64,000 bases of DNA from Sphaerimonospora cavernae (GCF_042435035.1 NZ_JBHMQT010000033.1:62001-126000); one strand, 5' to 3'; shown: positions 31,439-39,312, numbered from the stretch's first letter. Translations and numbers: made by a program. Notes: generated by a model not told the origin, from the letters alone.

Positions 31439-31552
31439 ATGAACAAGCAGACCTACAGCACCCCGGCCCTGGTGGAGCTCGGTGACGTGCGGTCGGTCGT
31501 GCTCGGCAGCAGCAACAACGACACCGCTGACATGTCGAAGTACTACAACTGA
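31439..31552 (+). CDS. Lasso peptide precursor (37 residues)
   Basis: ATG 31439 is preceded by an almost perfect GGAGGTGA ribosome site. The leader has the RRE-recognition pattern Y-x-x-P-x-L-x-x-x-G (Tyr6, Pro9, Leu11, Gly15). The likely core is residues 23-37, GSSNNDTADMSKYYN (31505-31549): Gly1 amine to Asp9 side chain gives a nine-residue ring, with bulky Tyr13/Tyr14 available as plugs. The ring contains an Asp6-Thr7 step, the kind of site that PIMT homologues convert to aspartimide. The leader lacks the Thr normally found two residues before the cleavage point (Val here). An alternative core starting at Leu22 is less likely. Confidence 0.82.
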   Translation: MNKQTYSTPALVELGDVRSVVLGSSNNDTADMSKYYN

Positions 31553-31567
31553 GCCTCCGCGGCTCCT

Positions 31568-31603
31568 GGTGCACCCGCCGCCTCCGGGGGCGGCGGGTGC
31601 ACC
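31568..31603 (+). terminator. Hairpin between precursor and cyclase genes (attenuator)
   Basis: Perfect 15-bp arms GGTGCACCCGCCGCC and complement around a six-base loop, 15 bases after the precursor stop and 28 before the cyclase. Such partial terminators give more precursor mRNA than enzyme mRNA in RiPP clusters. Confidence 0.8.
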
Positions 31604-31631
31604 GCCCCATTGAGCAGATCAAGGAGTGGTC

Positions 31632-33488
31632 ATGCGTTGGTTCGCCGGTTGGGTGCCCGGTTCCGACTCCGTCGATGTCGTCCTGCCCACGCCAGTCGGC
31701 AGCCGTCGCATCTGGGCAGGAACTCACCCACTGTGGACGGCCGGTGACTGGTCCGGCGAGCGGGTACGCACAGTGCAGGTCGACGGCTGTCAGATCGCCG
31801 CGCTTGGGGTGTGCCTGGCCACCGACGCCGAACTGGCCGCCGCTGTCACTGACGCGCAACAGGCTGGAGACTACGCCCGCCTGGCCAAGCTGCCGGGCAA
31901 CTGTGTGATCGTCGTGGCCGACGAGCAGGCGGTGTCGATCGTGACCGACCTGGCCGGGCTGCACCCGGTCTTCTACACACGGTGGGCGGGCGGATTCTGG
32001 TTTGCTTCCTCACCGCTGCCGCTGGCCGACCTCATAGGCGCCGGGCCAGACCTGGACTGGATGACCTCGACGCTGTTGTGCGCTGATGTCCCGCAAGCGG
32101 CTGAGGGCCGGTCCTCATTCACCCGGGTTCGCCGCTCCCGGCCCGGTCACGTCCTGGTGCTGGGAGAAGGTGAACCGACTCAGCATCCGATCCCGCTGCA
32201 GTTGGGTGGGACGTCTTTCGAGGACGGAGCTGCCGCTCTACGTGCCGCTCTGATCACCGCTGCAGGCCGGCGTGTGGAGATGTGGCCGGAGATGACGGCC
32301 GACCTGTCCGGCGGCCTGGACTCCTCTACCCTGGCGTTGCTGGCAGCCGCGTGCCTGCCCTCGCAGTTGCCCGCTGTCACCTACGTCGACCCGCTTTCCG
32401 GGAGCGTCGACGATCTGACCTACGCCGAGATGTGCGCCCGCTCAGCACCCGGTCTACGACATGTCGTGGTCCACGGCGACGACACCTGCCTGCCATTTCT
32501 CGATCTGGATGCGGCACCGCTGCTGGATGAGCCGTCACAGGAGGTCTTGTTGGTGGCGCGCACCCGCTCCCGTCTCGCTCCTGCTCTCGAACACGGCTCA
32601 CAGGCGCACCTGAGCGGGGATGGCGGCGATGCAGTGTTGGTCGGGCCGCTCCCCTACCTCGCCGACCTGGTCCGCACTGGGCGTATCCGCGACCTGTTGC
32701 GGGAAGCTGGATCATGGGCGCGGCTGCGTCACCGACCCGCCCACGCGATGGTCGCGGCTGCGGTACGGCTGGCGCGGACCAGCTACGCGGATGCGCTCGG
32801 GCAGGTCACGCGCCGCCTCCGTGCGGGCGGCCCCCACCGCCGCCGTGGCGTCGAGGACTACCTCACCTGGTGCAGCGTCTCCCCTACTGCCGCGTGGGCA
32901 CCTGCACCGGTGCGGCATCGCCTGGCCGACCACGTCGACGAGATCCGGCAGTCGGCGGACTACAAGATCGGGGGTGACGAGGCGGCGATGGCGACTCTTC
33001 AATGGAACGGCGGTGCCAGCCGGGCATTCGAGCAACTCGCCGATCAGCTCGGCGTGCCGGTGCATGTCCCGTTCCTCGACAATCAGGTGATCGCCGCCTG
33101 CATGGGTGTGACCGTGGCGGACCGCACCACCACGGCTGCCGCCAAACCGCTGCTGGCGGCCGCGGTCGACGGGATGGTCCCGGCCGAGCTGCTGACCCGC
33201 CGCACCAAGGGCGACTACACCGCCTGCGTGTATGCCGGGCTGCGGCAGGCGGCACCGCACCTGCGGGCGCTGCTCCGCGCCCCGCTTCTGGCCGAGCACG
33301 GGCTGATCGATCCGGCCCCGCTGACGCTCGCGCTGGACGACGCCATCAACGGCCAGAACGTGCCCCTGCCCGCGCTCGGCGACGTGGTCGCCGCCGAGCT
33401 GTGGCTGCGCCGGATCCACCAGCCTCGACCCGACTTTTGGGCCACTCATGTTCAGGAGGTACACCATGCCGCGACTGGCACCCGCTGA
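31632..33488 (+). CDS. Lasso peptide isopeptide-bond-forming cyclase (asparagine-synthetase-like, C protein)
   Basis: A 618-residue ATP-dependent macrocyclase starting at ATG 31632, five bases after AAGGAG. It adenylates the ring Asp side chain of the core and joins it to the new N-terminus. The first 200 residues resemble the glutamine-amidotransferase fold but have no N-terminal Cys2 (MRWFAGW), as expected for lasso cyclases. The PP-loop is DLSGGLDSST (residues 224-233), followed by YVDPLSGSVDD and HLSGDGGDAVLVG, then helical VPFLDNQVIAACMGV and RRTKGDYTACVYAGL near the end. It overlaps the next gene by 23 bases. Confidence 0.93.
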   Translation: MRWFAGWVPGSDSVDVVLPTPVGSRRIWAGTHPLWTAGDWSGERVRTVQVDGCQIAALGVCLATDAELAAAVTDAQQAGDYARLAKLPGNCVIVVADEQAVSIVTDLAGLHPVFYTRWAGGFWFASSPLPLADLIGAGPDLDWMTSTLLCADVPQAAEGRSSFTRVRRSRPGHVLVLGEGEPTQHPIPLQLGGTSFEDGAAALRAALITAAGRRVEMWPEMTADLSGGLDSSTLALLAAACLPSQLPAVTYVDPLSGSVDDLTYAEMCARSAPGLRHVVVHGDDTCLPFLDLDAAPLLDEPSQEVLLVARTRSRLAPALEHGSQAHLSGDGGDAVLVGPLPYLADLVRTGRIRDLLREAGSWARLRHRPAHAMVAAAVRLARTSYADALGQVTRRLRAGGPHRRRGVEDYLTWCSVSPTAAWAPAPVRHRLADHVDEIRQSADYKIGGDEAAMATLQWNGGASRAFEQLADQLGVPVHVPFLDNQVIAACMGVTVADRTTTAAAKPLLAAAVDGMVPAELLTRRTKGDYTACVYAGLRQAAPHLRALLRAPLLAEHGLIDPAPLTLALDDAINGQNVPLPALGDVVAAELWLRRIHQPRPDFWATHVQEVHHAATGTR

Positions 33489-33732
33489 GGGGGTCACGTT
33501 CCAGACCACGGACGAGGGCGGCATCCTGCTCGACCGGTCCGGCGGCCAGTTGTACGGGCTCAACCCCGCCGCTGCCGTCGCGTGGAACGCCCTGGTGGCA
33601 GGCGGAAGCGTCAACGAGGCCGTGGCCGCGGTGCTGAACTGCTTCGATGTCGACGCCGACACTGCACGCGGCGACATCGAGCGGCTCACGGCCACCTTGC
33701 AAGACCGTGGGCTGCTCACCTCGACGCCATGA
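33466..33732 (+). CDS. Lasso peptide RRE protein (PqqD-like, B1)
   Basis: An 88-residue protein from ATG 33466 with AGGAGG upstream. The PqqD-like fold is visible: VTFQTTDEGGILLDRSGGQLYGLNPAAAVAWNAL, an Ala-rich helix, and FDVDADTARGDIERLTATLQDRGLL. B1 proteins bind the leader (the Tyr/Pro/Leu/Gly pattern of the precursor) and deliver it to the B2 protease and the cyclase. It starts inside the cyclase gene and its stop overlaps the B2 start (ATGA), so the three enzymes are made from one coupled message. Confidence 0.93.
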   Translation: MPRLAPAEGVTFQTTDEGGILLDRSGGQLYGLNPAAAVAWNALVAGGSVNEAVAAVLNCFDVDADTARGDIERLTATLQDRGLLTSTP

Positions 33733-34145
33733 GCAGCCACATGGCGCTGCCCGCGGCCACGCCACGGCTGCCGGTGGTGGATCGGCTCATCGCCCTGGCC
33801 GCCTTCGCGGCGGCGGTGCTGCTACTGCGGCTGCCGTTCGAGCGGACGACGCGGGTCGCTGCCTGGGTGAAACGCCGCTGCCGTAGGCCCGCCACGCCCG
33901 AAGAGGCGGAAACGACCGCCGCTGCGGCACGCTGGGCCGGACAATGGTTCCCCGGCCGGGCCGCGTGCCTGGAACACTCCCTGACCGCCGTACTCGCCGC
34001 CGCGTGCAAGAGACGGGCCGTGGACTGGTGCATCGGGGGCCGCATGTCCCCGTACGCCGCCCACGCCTGGATCGAGACCGACGCCGGCCCGGCAGGGGAG
34101 CCCGAGAACCCGGATCGGCCCTATCTGCTGCTGCTGCGCATCTGA
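33729..34145 (+). CDS. Lasso peptide leader peptidase (transglutaminase-like, B2)
   Basis: A 138-residue cysteine protease of the lasso B2 family. The catalytic triad is readable: Cys80 in RAACLEHSLTAVLAA, His112 in YAAHAWIETDAG and Asp118. The first 70 residues are the helical, partly hydrophobic segment (LIALAAFAAAVLLLRL) typical of B2 proteins. It cuts the leader from the precursor so that the cyclase can close the ring. ATG 33729 overlaps the B1 stop. The methyltransferase gene follows 13 bases later. Confidence 0.93.
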   Translation: MSSHMALPAATPRLPVVDRLIALAAFAAAVLLLRLPFERTTRVAAWVKRRCRRPATPEEAETTAAAARWAGQWFPGRAACLEHSLTAVLAAACKRRAVDWCIGGRMSPYAAHAWIETDAGPAGEPENPDRPYLLLLRI

Positions 34146-34158
34146 TGAGGAGACGCAC

Positions 34159-35193
34159 ATGACCTTCAGCCCGCCCGTGGAAGCCGCTTTGGCGGCCGTC
34201 GATGAGGGCGCCTACACGACCGGCCCCGACGGTGCCCGCCTCCCGCAAACGTCCTCCCCGACGGTGATCGCGACCATGCTCGACCTGCTCGATGTCACCC
34301 CAGGTGCACGAGTGCTGGAGATCGGCACCGGCTCCGGCTACTCCACCGCGCTGCTCTCCCATCTGGTCGGCGACGCCGGCCACGTGACCACGGTCGAGGT
34401 CGTGCCCGAGCTGGTCACCCGCGCCGAGGAACTGCTTCACAATCACGGCCGCCGCAATGTCGAGCCGATCTGCGGGGATGGTGCCAAGGGCGCCCCGGGC
34501 CGTGCTGACGAGTTCGATCGGGTCATCGCGTGGGCGACCTCGGCGCGGATCCCCGACGAGTGGGTGGTACAGGCCACCCCGCAAGCGGTCATCGTCACTC
34601 CCGTGAACCTGACCGGCATGGCGAAGACGTTCGGCGTAGCCCGCGTCCGCTGTGAGGGTGAGGAAATGGTGGCCGAGCAGCTCGTCCCCGGAGGGTTCGT
34701 CGAGGCGCATGATCAGGTCGTCGACCAATGGCTGGTGCCGCCCTACGGAGCCGACGCCGTCACCCGAGACGGTGAGGGCTGTTCATGGTGGCTGTCGGCG
34801 GAGTGGCTGCGCACCCGGCAAGACAGCGACACCTTGGGCCGGGCCCTGCTGGACCGGCTCATGCTGGACGGTCGCCCGGCGCCGGGACCGTTGGACGAGT
34901 CGGAGGACCACAACGGCTTCTACGGCTTCCTCCTCGCTACCCGACCCCAGGGGCTGACCACCGCCGCCTGCGGGGAACCCGTCTGGCGGATCGGCTATGC
35001 CTCACCCAGCGAGGCCGCGCTGATCAGCTTCAGCGATGCCCAGCGCGCGTTCCATGCGGGCGACGGCCACGCCCTGCAGGTGCTGGCAGGCTGGGCTGAC
35101 AGTTGGCGCGCGCAGGGACAGCCAGCCTTCGCCGACCTGCGTCCCACTCTCCGGCGCATCCAGGACGGCTGGCAGGTCCGCGTCCACCTGTGA
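34159..35193 (+). CDS. Protein-L-isoaspartate O-methyltransferase homologue of the lasso cluster
   Basis: A 344-residue SAM-dependent methyltransferase from ATG 34159 with GAGGAG upstream. Motif I is RVLEIGTGSGYSTALLSHLVG (residues 49-70) with VTTVEVVPELV as the acidic ribose loop; the LPQTSSPTVIATML opening is the PIMT substrate loop. The last 130 residues extend beyond canonical PIMT, as in lasso-associated versions. In characterised lasso systems (cellulonodin-2, lihuanodin) such enzymes methylate a ring Asp of the folded lasso, which then collapses to aspartimide. The precursor's ring Asp-Thr is the predicted target. Confidence 0.92.
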   Translation: MTFSPPVEAALAAVDEGAYTTGPDGARLPQTSSPTVIATMLDLLDVTPGARVLEIGTGSGYSTALLSHLVGDAGHVTTVEVVPELVTRAEELLHNHGRRNVEPICGDGAKGAPGRADEFDRVIAWATSARIPDEWVVQATPQAVIVTPVNLTGMAKTFGVARVRCEGEEMVAEQLVPGGFVEAHDQVVDQWLVPPYGADAVTRDGEGCSWWLSAEWLRTRQDSDTLGRALLDRLMLDGRPAPGPLDESEDHNGFYGFLLATRPQGLTTAACGEPVWRIGYASPSEAALISFSDAQRAFHAGDGHALQVLAGWADSWRAQGQPAFADLRPTLRRIQDGWQVRVHL

Positions 35194-35727
35194 CCTGACC
35201 ACCGTTACCAACGCGTCGCATGGCTGCGATGCTCTTCGCTCAGGTCGAGGGCTCGAAGGCGATCCCCACGTCATGGAGATCTCATCGAAAGTCCCACTGG
35301 CGAGCTGGGTATCGGGCCGGCCCAACTGCGAAAGCACGCCGCCGCCGTAGCCCACCGCCCATTGGAGGACTTCTGCGACGAGATCGTATGACGAAGGCCC
35401 TCCGGAGCCACCGACGACGGCACCCCGGACGTCTTCGTCCACTACTCGGCCATCAATGCCGGTGGTTACCGGTCACTGGAGGAGAACCAGCGGGTCGAGT
35501 ACACCGCGGGCCAGGGGGCCAAGGGCCCGCAGGCCGAGCGTGTCCGACCGTTGTCGCCTGGCACGTCGCTCGACGGACATCCGGCCCCGAACTCTCACCC
35601 GAGTCCGGGGCCGCTGTCGTGGAGGCCTATCGCGGCACGCACTGCGGCGTCGAACTCCTCGTCGCCGAAGCGGGCCCGGAATCCCGGCTCGCCTATCTCC
35701 CCGTCCTTCACAACACCCTCCTTCTCG
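35194..35727. other. Degenerate intergenic stretch with gene remnants
   Basis: The gap after the methyltransferase has no intact gene. A frame ending at 35391 (LGIGPAQLRKHAAAVAHRPLEDF before a TGA) looks like the broken C-terminus of a larger protein, and a cold-shock-protein fragment follows at 35413-35553. The rest shows no clear coding pattern. It suggests past insertion or deletion at the right edge of the lasso cluster. Confidence 0.5.
35413..35553 (+). pseudogene. Cold-shock protein (CspA-type) fragment
   Basis: In the frame starting at 35413 the sequence reads DDGTPDVFVHYSAINAGGYR, then SLEENQRVEYTAGQGAKGPQ and AERVRPL. This is the C-terminal two thirds of a CspA-type RNA-binding protein. 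The start, with the conserved KWFN strand and first RNA-binding motif, is missing, and an in-frame stop lies 22 bases upstream. The conserved FVHYSAI motif and the SLEENQRV loop are intact. It is a remnant, not a working gene. Confidence 0.8.
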
Positions 35728-35755
35728 CTTATCTTTCATATCGATAAACGATAAG
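35728..35755 (+). promoter_or_regulatory. Candidate operator of the DUF2975/HTH pair
   Basis: CTTATC (35728-35733) and GATAAG (35750-35755) are perfect inverted arms around an AT-rich centre that is itself partly symmetric. It ends at the AGGAGG ribosome site of the DUF2975 gene, so binding would block initiation. The HTH protein encoded downstream is the obvious candidate. Confidence 0.55.
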
Positions 35756-35766
35756 GAGGGGATTCC

Positions 35767-36384
35767 GTGGGATGGGGGCGAGTGCGTGTATGGACGGGCC
35801 GCACCTGGTGGGCGATCTTTGAGAACCTGGCCTACCTGGCTTTCGCGCTCGGAGTCATCGCCCTGCTCGGCACGGCGTGGATGGCTTCGGGCGTGACTTA
35901 CACCGGCCCCGCCACCATGGAGGTGCCCCAGTTGCTGGACTGGCCCTTTCTCAATCCTCAACAGGTGGGGCCATTGAGAATCGGCCTGAGCTACAGCGCC
36001 TTCATCTCTCTCGATCACCCGGAGCGTTGGCAGACCCTCCTGATGCACCTGCCGTCGGTGGTGACGGCGCTGTTAACCACCATCCTCACTTTTCTGCTGT
36101 GGCAGGTCGCCCGAACGCTTAGGCGAGGTGACCCTTTCGTGCCTCGCAACGCCCGGCGGATCTTCCTCATGGCCGGCTGCGTGGCCGGATACGGCCTGCT
36201 CGTTGAACCGCTCAGGACGATGGTCGCGGTGATCGTGGTGGGCGGCACCCCCGCCGAGGGGATGATCGACACCGACTGGCCGTTCGCTCCGGCCCCTATC
36301 GGGTTCGCCCTGCTCCTGGCCGCACTGGGCACGATCTTCAGGAGGGGCGCCGCCCTGCGGGAAGACACCGAAGGGCTGGTCTGA
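35767..36384 (+). CDS. DUF2975 membrane protein
   Basis: A 205-residue protein from GTG 35767, eight bases after AGGAGG. Four hydrophobic helices are visible: LAYLAFALGVIALLGTAW, VVTALLTTILTFLLWQVA, IFLMAGCVAGYGLLVEPL and PAPIGFALLLAALGTIF. RTLRRGDPFVPRNARRIF between helices two and three is the DUF2975 signature. Members pair with a small YozG-type HTH protein encoded directly downstream, as here (one base gap). The function is unknown; membrane-linked sensing of the regulator is inferred from the pairing. Confidence 0.88.
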   Translation: MGWGRVRVWTGRTWWAIFENLAYLAFALGVIALLGTAWMASGVTYTGPATMEVPQLLDWPFLNPQQVGPLRIGLSYSAFISLDHPERWQTLLMHLPSVVTALLTTILTFLLWQVARTLRRGDPFVPRNARRIFLMAGCVAGYGLLVEPLRTMVAVIVVGGTPAEGMIDTDWPFAPAPIGFALLLAALGTIFRRGAALREDTEGLV

Positions 36385-36385
36385 C

Positions 36386-36607
36386 ATGCCATCCGACACC
36401 GAGCACCACATCCACGTCCATCTGGACCGGTTGCTCGCAGAACGCGGGATGACACTCACCGAACTGGCCGACCGGGTTGGCGTGACGATCGTCAACCTGT
36501 CGATCCTGAAGAACGGCAAGGCCAGGGCGATCCGGTTCTCCACGCTGAGCGCGATCTGCCGCGAACTCGGGTGCCAACCGGGCGACCTCCTCACCTACGG
36601 CAGTTGA
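36386..36607 (+). CDS. YozG-type small XRE/Cro helix-turn-helix regulator
   Basis: A 73-residue DNA-binding protein: LDRLLAERGMTLTELADRVGVTIVNLSILKNGKARAIRFSTLSAICRELGCQPGDLLTY covers almost the whole length. ATG 36386 comes directly after the DUF2975 stop. The Cro-like fold with LSILKNGKARAIRF as the recognition helix is standard for the DUF2975 partner. It probably represses its own operon through the dyad at 35728-35755. Confidence 0.92.
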   Translation: MPSDTEHHIHVHLDRLLAERGMTLTELADRVGVTIVNLSILKNGKARAIRFSTLSAICRELGCQPGDLLTYGS

Positions 36608-36694
36608 GCCGAGAGTCCCACGCCTATCGCGGGGACGCGATCGGGGATAATCTCGGCTTCACTTTTCCCGTGATCGTCACATAAGGGAGACAGC

Positions 36695-38044
36695 ATGGCC
36701 GCCCCCGAGGTCGTCGAAGAGGAGTCGCCGCAGTCGCGGCGGCGTGAGCACCGCGGCTGGTTCTGGTACGACTGGGCGGACTCGGCCTTCCAGACGACCG
36801 TCCTGACCGTCTTCCTCGGGCCCTACCTGACAGCGGTGGCGACGACGGCGGCCGGCGGGGAGGAGGGCTTCGTCGCGTTCCTCGGGCTGGATCTGCGGCC
36901 GAAGGCGTACTTCACGGCCCTCGTGACGATCTCGGTGCTGCTCCAGATCGTGACCATGCCGATCGTGGGCGCGCTCGCCGACCACACGGGCCGCAAGAAG
37001 CAGATCATGGGCTTTCTGGCCTATCTGGGCGCGGCGGCCACGCTCGGGTTCTACTTCGTCTCCGGCGACCGCTACCTGCTCGGCGGCTGGCTGTTCCTCC
37101 TCGCCAACGTCGCCTTCGGCGGGGCTCGGGTGACCTACGATTCGTTCCTGCCGCAGATCGCGGAGGCGGGCGAGCGCGACGACGTCTCCAGCCGGGGCTG
37201 GGCGTTCGGCTATCTCGGCGGCGGCCTGCTGCTGGCGGTGAACCTCGCCCTCTATCTGAGCGGCGGAATCGACGAGGGCCTCGCCGTACGGATCAGTCTG
37301 GCCTCGGCGGGACTGTGGTGGGCGATTTTCGCGATCATCCCGATGCTGCGGCTGCGCGACCGCCCGGGCTACGCTCACGACGCCACCGTCTCCCGCGCCG
37401 TGTCGGGCAGCGTCCGCCAGCTCGGCCGTACCATCGCCGATCTTCGCCGCTACCCGCGCACCCTGCTGTTCCTGGTCGCCTACCTGCTCTACAACGACGG
37501 TGTGCAGACTGTCATCAGCTTCTCGTCCACCTATGCGGAGCACGAGCTGGAGCTGGGCAAGAGCACCCAGATCGGGGCGATTCTCATGGTGCAGTTCGTC
37601 GCGTTCGGCGGCGCCCTCCTGCTCGGCAGGCTCGCCCTGCGATACGGCACCAAGCGCACGGTGCTCGGCAGCCTCGTCATCTGGACCGCCGTCGTGGGCG
37701 TCGCCTACTTCCTGCAGAAGGGCGCGGCGATCCAGTTCTTCGCGATCGCGTTCTTCATCGCGATCGTCCTCGGCGGCACCCAGGCGCTGTCGCGCTCGCT
37801 GTACTCCCTGGTGATCCCGCCGGGCCGGGAGGCCGAGTACTTCAGTCTGTACCAGATCAGCGACAAGGGATCGGCGTTCCTCGGCTCTCTGGTGCTGACG
37901 CTGGCCCTGCAGGTAACCGACAGCTATCGCACGGCGATCGTCTCGCTGGTCGTGTTCTTCGTGATCGGCTTCGTGCTGCTCGTGATCGTCGATCTTCCGC
38001 GGGCCATCCGGGAGGCCGGCAACGAGGTCCCCGATCACATCTAG
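36695..38044 (+). CDS. UMF1-family MFS transporter
   Basis: A 449-residue membrane protein from ATG 36695 with AGGGAGA upstream. The N-terminal GWFWYDWADSAFQTTVLTVFLGPYL is the UMF1/Atg22-like signature. Twelve transmembrane helices follow, with the MFS loop GALADHTGRKKQIMG and a GGTQALSRSLYSLVIPPGREAEYFSLY segment in the second half that is conserved in the family. The substrates of bacterial UMF1 proteins are not established (Atg22 of yeast exports amino acids from the vacuole). It is a single gene, with rbpA 118 bases downstream under its own promoter. Confidence 0.9.
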   Translation: MAAPEVVEEESPQSRRREHRGWFWYDWADSAFQTTVLTVFLGPYLTAVATTAAGGEEGFVAFLGLDLRPKAYFTALVTISVLLQIVTMPIVGALADHTGRKKQIMGFLAYLGAAATLGFYFVSGDRYLLGGWLFLLANVAFGGARVTYDSFLPQIAEAGERDDVSSRGWAFGYLGGGLLLAVNLALYLSGGIDEGLAVRISLASAGLWWAIFAIIPMLRLRDRPGYAHDATVSRAVSGSVRQLGRTIADLRRYPRTLLFLVAYLLYNDGVQTVISFSSTYAEHELELGKSTQIGAILMVQFVAFGGALLLGRLALRYGTKRTVLGSLVIWTAVVGVAYFLQKGAAIQFFAIAFFIAIVLGGTQALSRSLYSLVIPPGREAEYFSLYQISDKGSAFLGSLVLTLALQVTDSYRTAIVSLVVFFVIGFVLLVIVDLPRAIREAGNEVPDHI

Positions 38045-38082
38045 CGAGTGATGCGAAAGTGCGGTTGGAGCAGGCCACTCCT

Positions 38083-38109
38083 GGGAATCCACAAACGGTA
38101 TCAGGCGTT
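38083..38109 (+). promoter_or_regulatory. SigR-type promoter of rbpA
   Basis: GGGAAT (38083-38088) and GTT (38107-38109) are separated by exactly 18 bases, the SigR consensus of Streptomyces (GGGAAT-N18-GTT). In S. coelicolor rbpA is a known member of the SigR thiol-oxidative-stress regulon, so this is a functional match. Confidence 0.85.
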
Positions 38110-38162
38110 GTACGCGGTGGCGACATAACCCCTCTAGGCGGGGACCTCAGGAGGCTTGGAAC

Positions 38163-38507
38163 ATGGGAGAGCGTGCACTTCGCGGCACCCGGCTCGGCGC
38201 GACCAGCTACGAGAACGACCGCAACACCGACCTGGCCCCACGCCAGGAGGTGTCCTACACGTGCCCCAAGGGCCATCTCACCACGGTTCCACTCGCCGTC
38301 GAGGCAGAGATCCCCTCGTCCTGGGAGTGCCGCTACTGCGGCACCACGGCGCTGCGCGTCGACGGCGAGCAGCCGCAGCAGAAGAAGGCCAAGCCCGCGC
38401 GGACGCACTGGGACATGCTGCTGGAGCGCCGGTCCATCGAGGACCTGGAGGAGGTGCTCAACGAGCGCCTGGCCATCTTGCGGGAGCAGCGCCGCAAGAG
38501 CGCCTAG
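38163..38507 (+). CDS. rbpA: RNA polymerase-binding protein RbpA
   Basis: A 114-residue transcription factor of actinobacteria that binds RNA polymerase and the principal sigma factor and stabilises open complexes. ATG 38163 has AGGAGG upstream. The N-terminal tail (RLGATSYENDRN) is followed by the zinc-type core with Cys in VSYTCPKGHLTT and CRYCG, and the C-terminal sigma-interaction helix (THWDMLLERRSIEDLEEVLNERLAILREQRRK). Length and order are canonical. The SigR promoter and a strong terminator make it a single-gene unit induced by oxidative stress. Confidence 0.97.
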   Translation: MGERALRGTRLGATSYENDRNTDLAPRQEVSYTCPKGHLTTVPLAVEAEIPSSWECRYCGTTALRVDGEQPQQKKAKPARTHWDMLLERRSIEDLEEVLNERLAILREQRRKSA

Positions 38508-38564
38508 CCTCTCGTGAGAGACCGCCGACCGGCTGAAGACATGAGTGGCTGAAGCCACGAAAGG

Positions 38565-38606
38565 GACGCCCCCGGAGACCGTTTCCGAACGGTCTCCGGG
38601 GGCGTC
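38565..38606. terminator. Strong hairpin terminator of rbpA
   Basis: Perfect 19-bp arms (GACGCCCCCGGAGACCGTT and complement) around a TCCG loop, between the convergent rbpA and fxsA genes. It is one of the strongest hairpins in the window. Confidence 0.9.
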
Positions 38607-38658
38607 TCACGTTCCCAGCGGTGCTTCACCGGACAGGCGCTGCTTCACCTGGTGGGCT

Positions 38659-39231
38659 TCACCTGATGGCGGGCCTGTCGCCGTCGCCGCCGCGCGCCGT
38701 CTCACCGTCGTCCGTGATCACTTCGCCGTGCACCACGCGGGCGTGCCCGGCGCGGCTCCCCGACCCGCCGGCCGCGCCCGTACCACCGAACGGGCCGCCG
38801 AACCGATCGCCGAATCCGCCGGTGTGGTCCAGCAGCGGACCGTACGGCGAGCGCGCGGCCAGCGAGCGGACGCGGCGGCCCAGGAACCACGCCAGCCAGC
38901 GGCGCGCGATCGGCCGGGTGACCGGCAGGATGAAGAAGAGGCCGAACACGTCGCTGAGGAAGCCGGGCGCCAGCAGCAGCGCGCCGCCCGCCATCACCAG
39001 AGCGCTGTCGGCCAACTCGCGGTCGCACTGCCGCCCGGACCTGATCGCGCTCTGCAGCGCCGCCCAGGCCCTTCTGCCCTCCCGGCGCATCAGCCAGGCG
39101 CCGAGGAGGCCGCCGGCGATCAGCAGGCCGACCGTATTCCAGCCACCGATGACCGATCCCACCTGGATCAGGACCCATATCTCCAGGACGGGGACGACGA
39201 GGAACGCCAGAAACAACCCGATTCGCAGCAT
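38659..39231 (-). CDS. fxsA: FxsA-family membrane protein
   Basis: A 190-residue protein with FxsA pattern: LFLAFLVVPVLEIWVLIQVGSVIGGWNTVGLLIAGGLLGAWLMRREG at the start and ALLLAPGFLSDVFGLFFILPVTRPIARR in the middle, four hydrophobic helices in all, then a Gly-rich charged tail. In E. coli FxsA lowers the exclusion of phage T7 by the F-encoded PifA; its general role is unknown. ATG 39231 with GAGGGGTG upstream is preferred over 39243. Its stop lies 52 bases from the rbpA terminator, and the Ppm gene lies 81 bases upstream on the same strand. Confidence 0.9.
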   Translation of the reverse strand: MLRIGLFLAFLVVPVLEIWVLIQVGSVIGGWNTVGLLIAGGLLGAWLMRREGRRAWAALQSAIRSGRQCDRELADSALVMAGGALLLAPGFLSDVFGLFFILPVTRPIARRWLAWFLGRRVRSLAARSPYGPLLDHTGGFGDRFGGPFGGTGAAGGSGSRAGHARVVHGEVITDDGETARGGDGDRPAIR

Positions 39232-39312
39232 GTCACCCCTCAATCACACGGCGGCCGTACCTACAGACCGTACATACAGGATGAAACGTCTCCGCCGCCC
39301 GAGTGGTTCCAG

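Noticed and set aside
36677..38092. Minus-strand open frame over the UMF1 transporter
   Set aside because: Polar Glu/Arg/Gln-rich shadow of a clear membrane protein gene.
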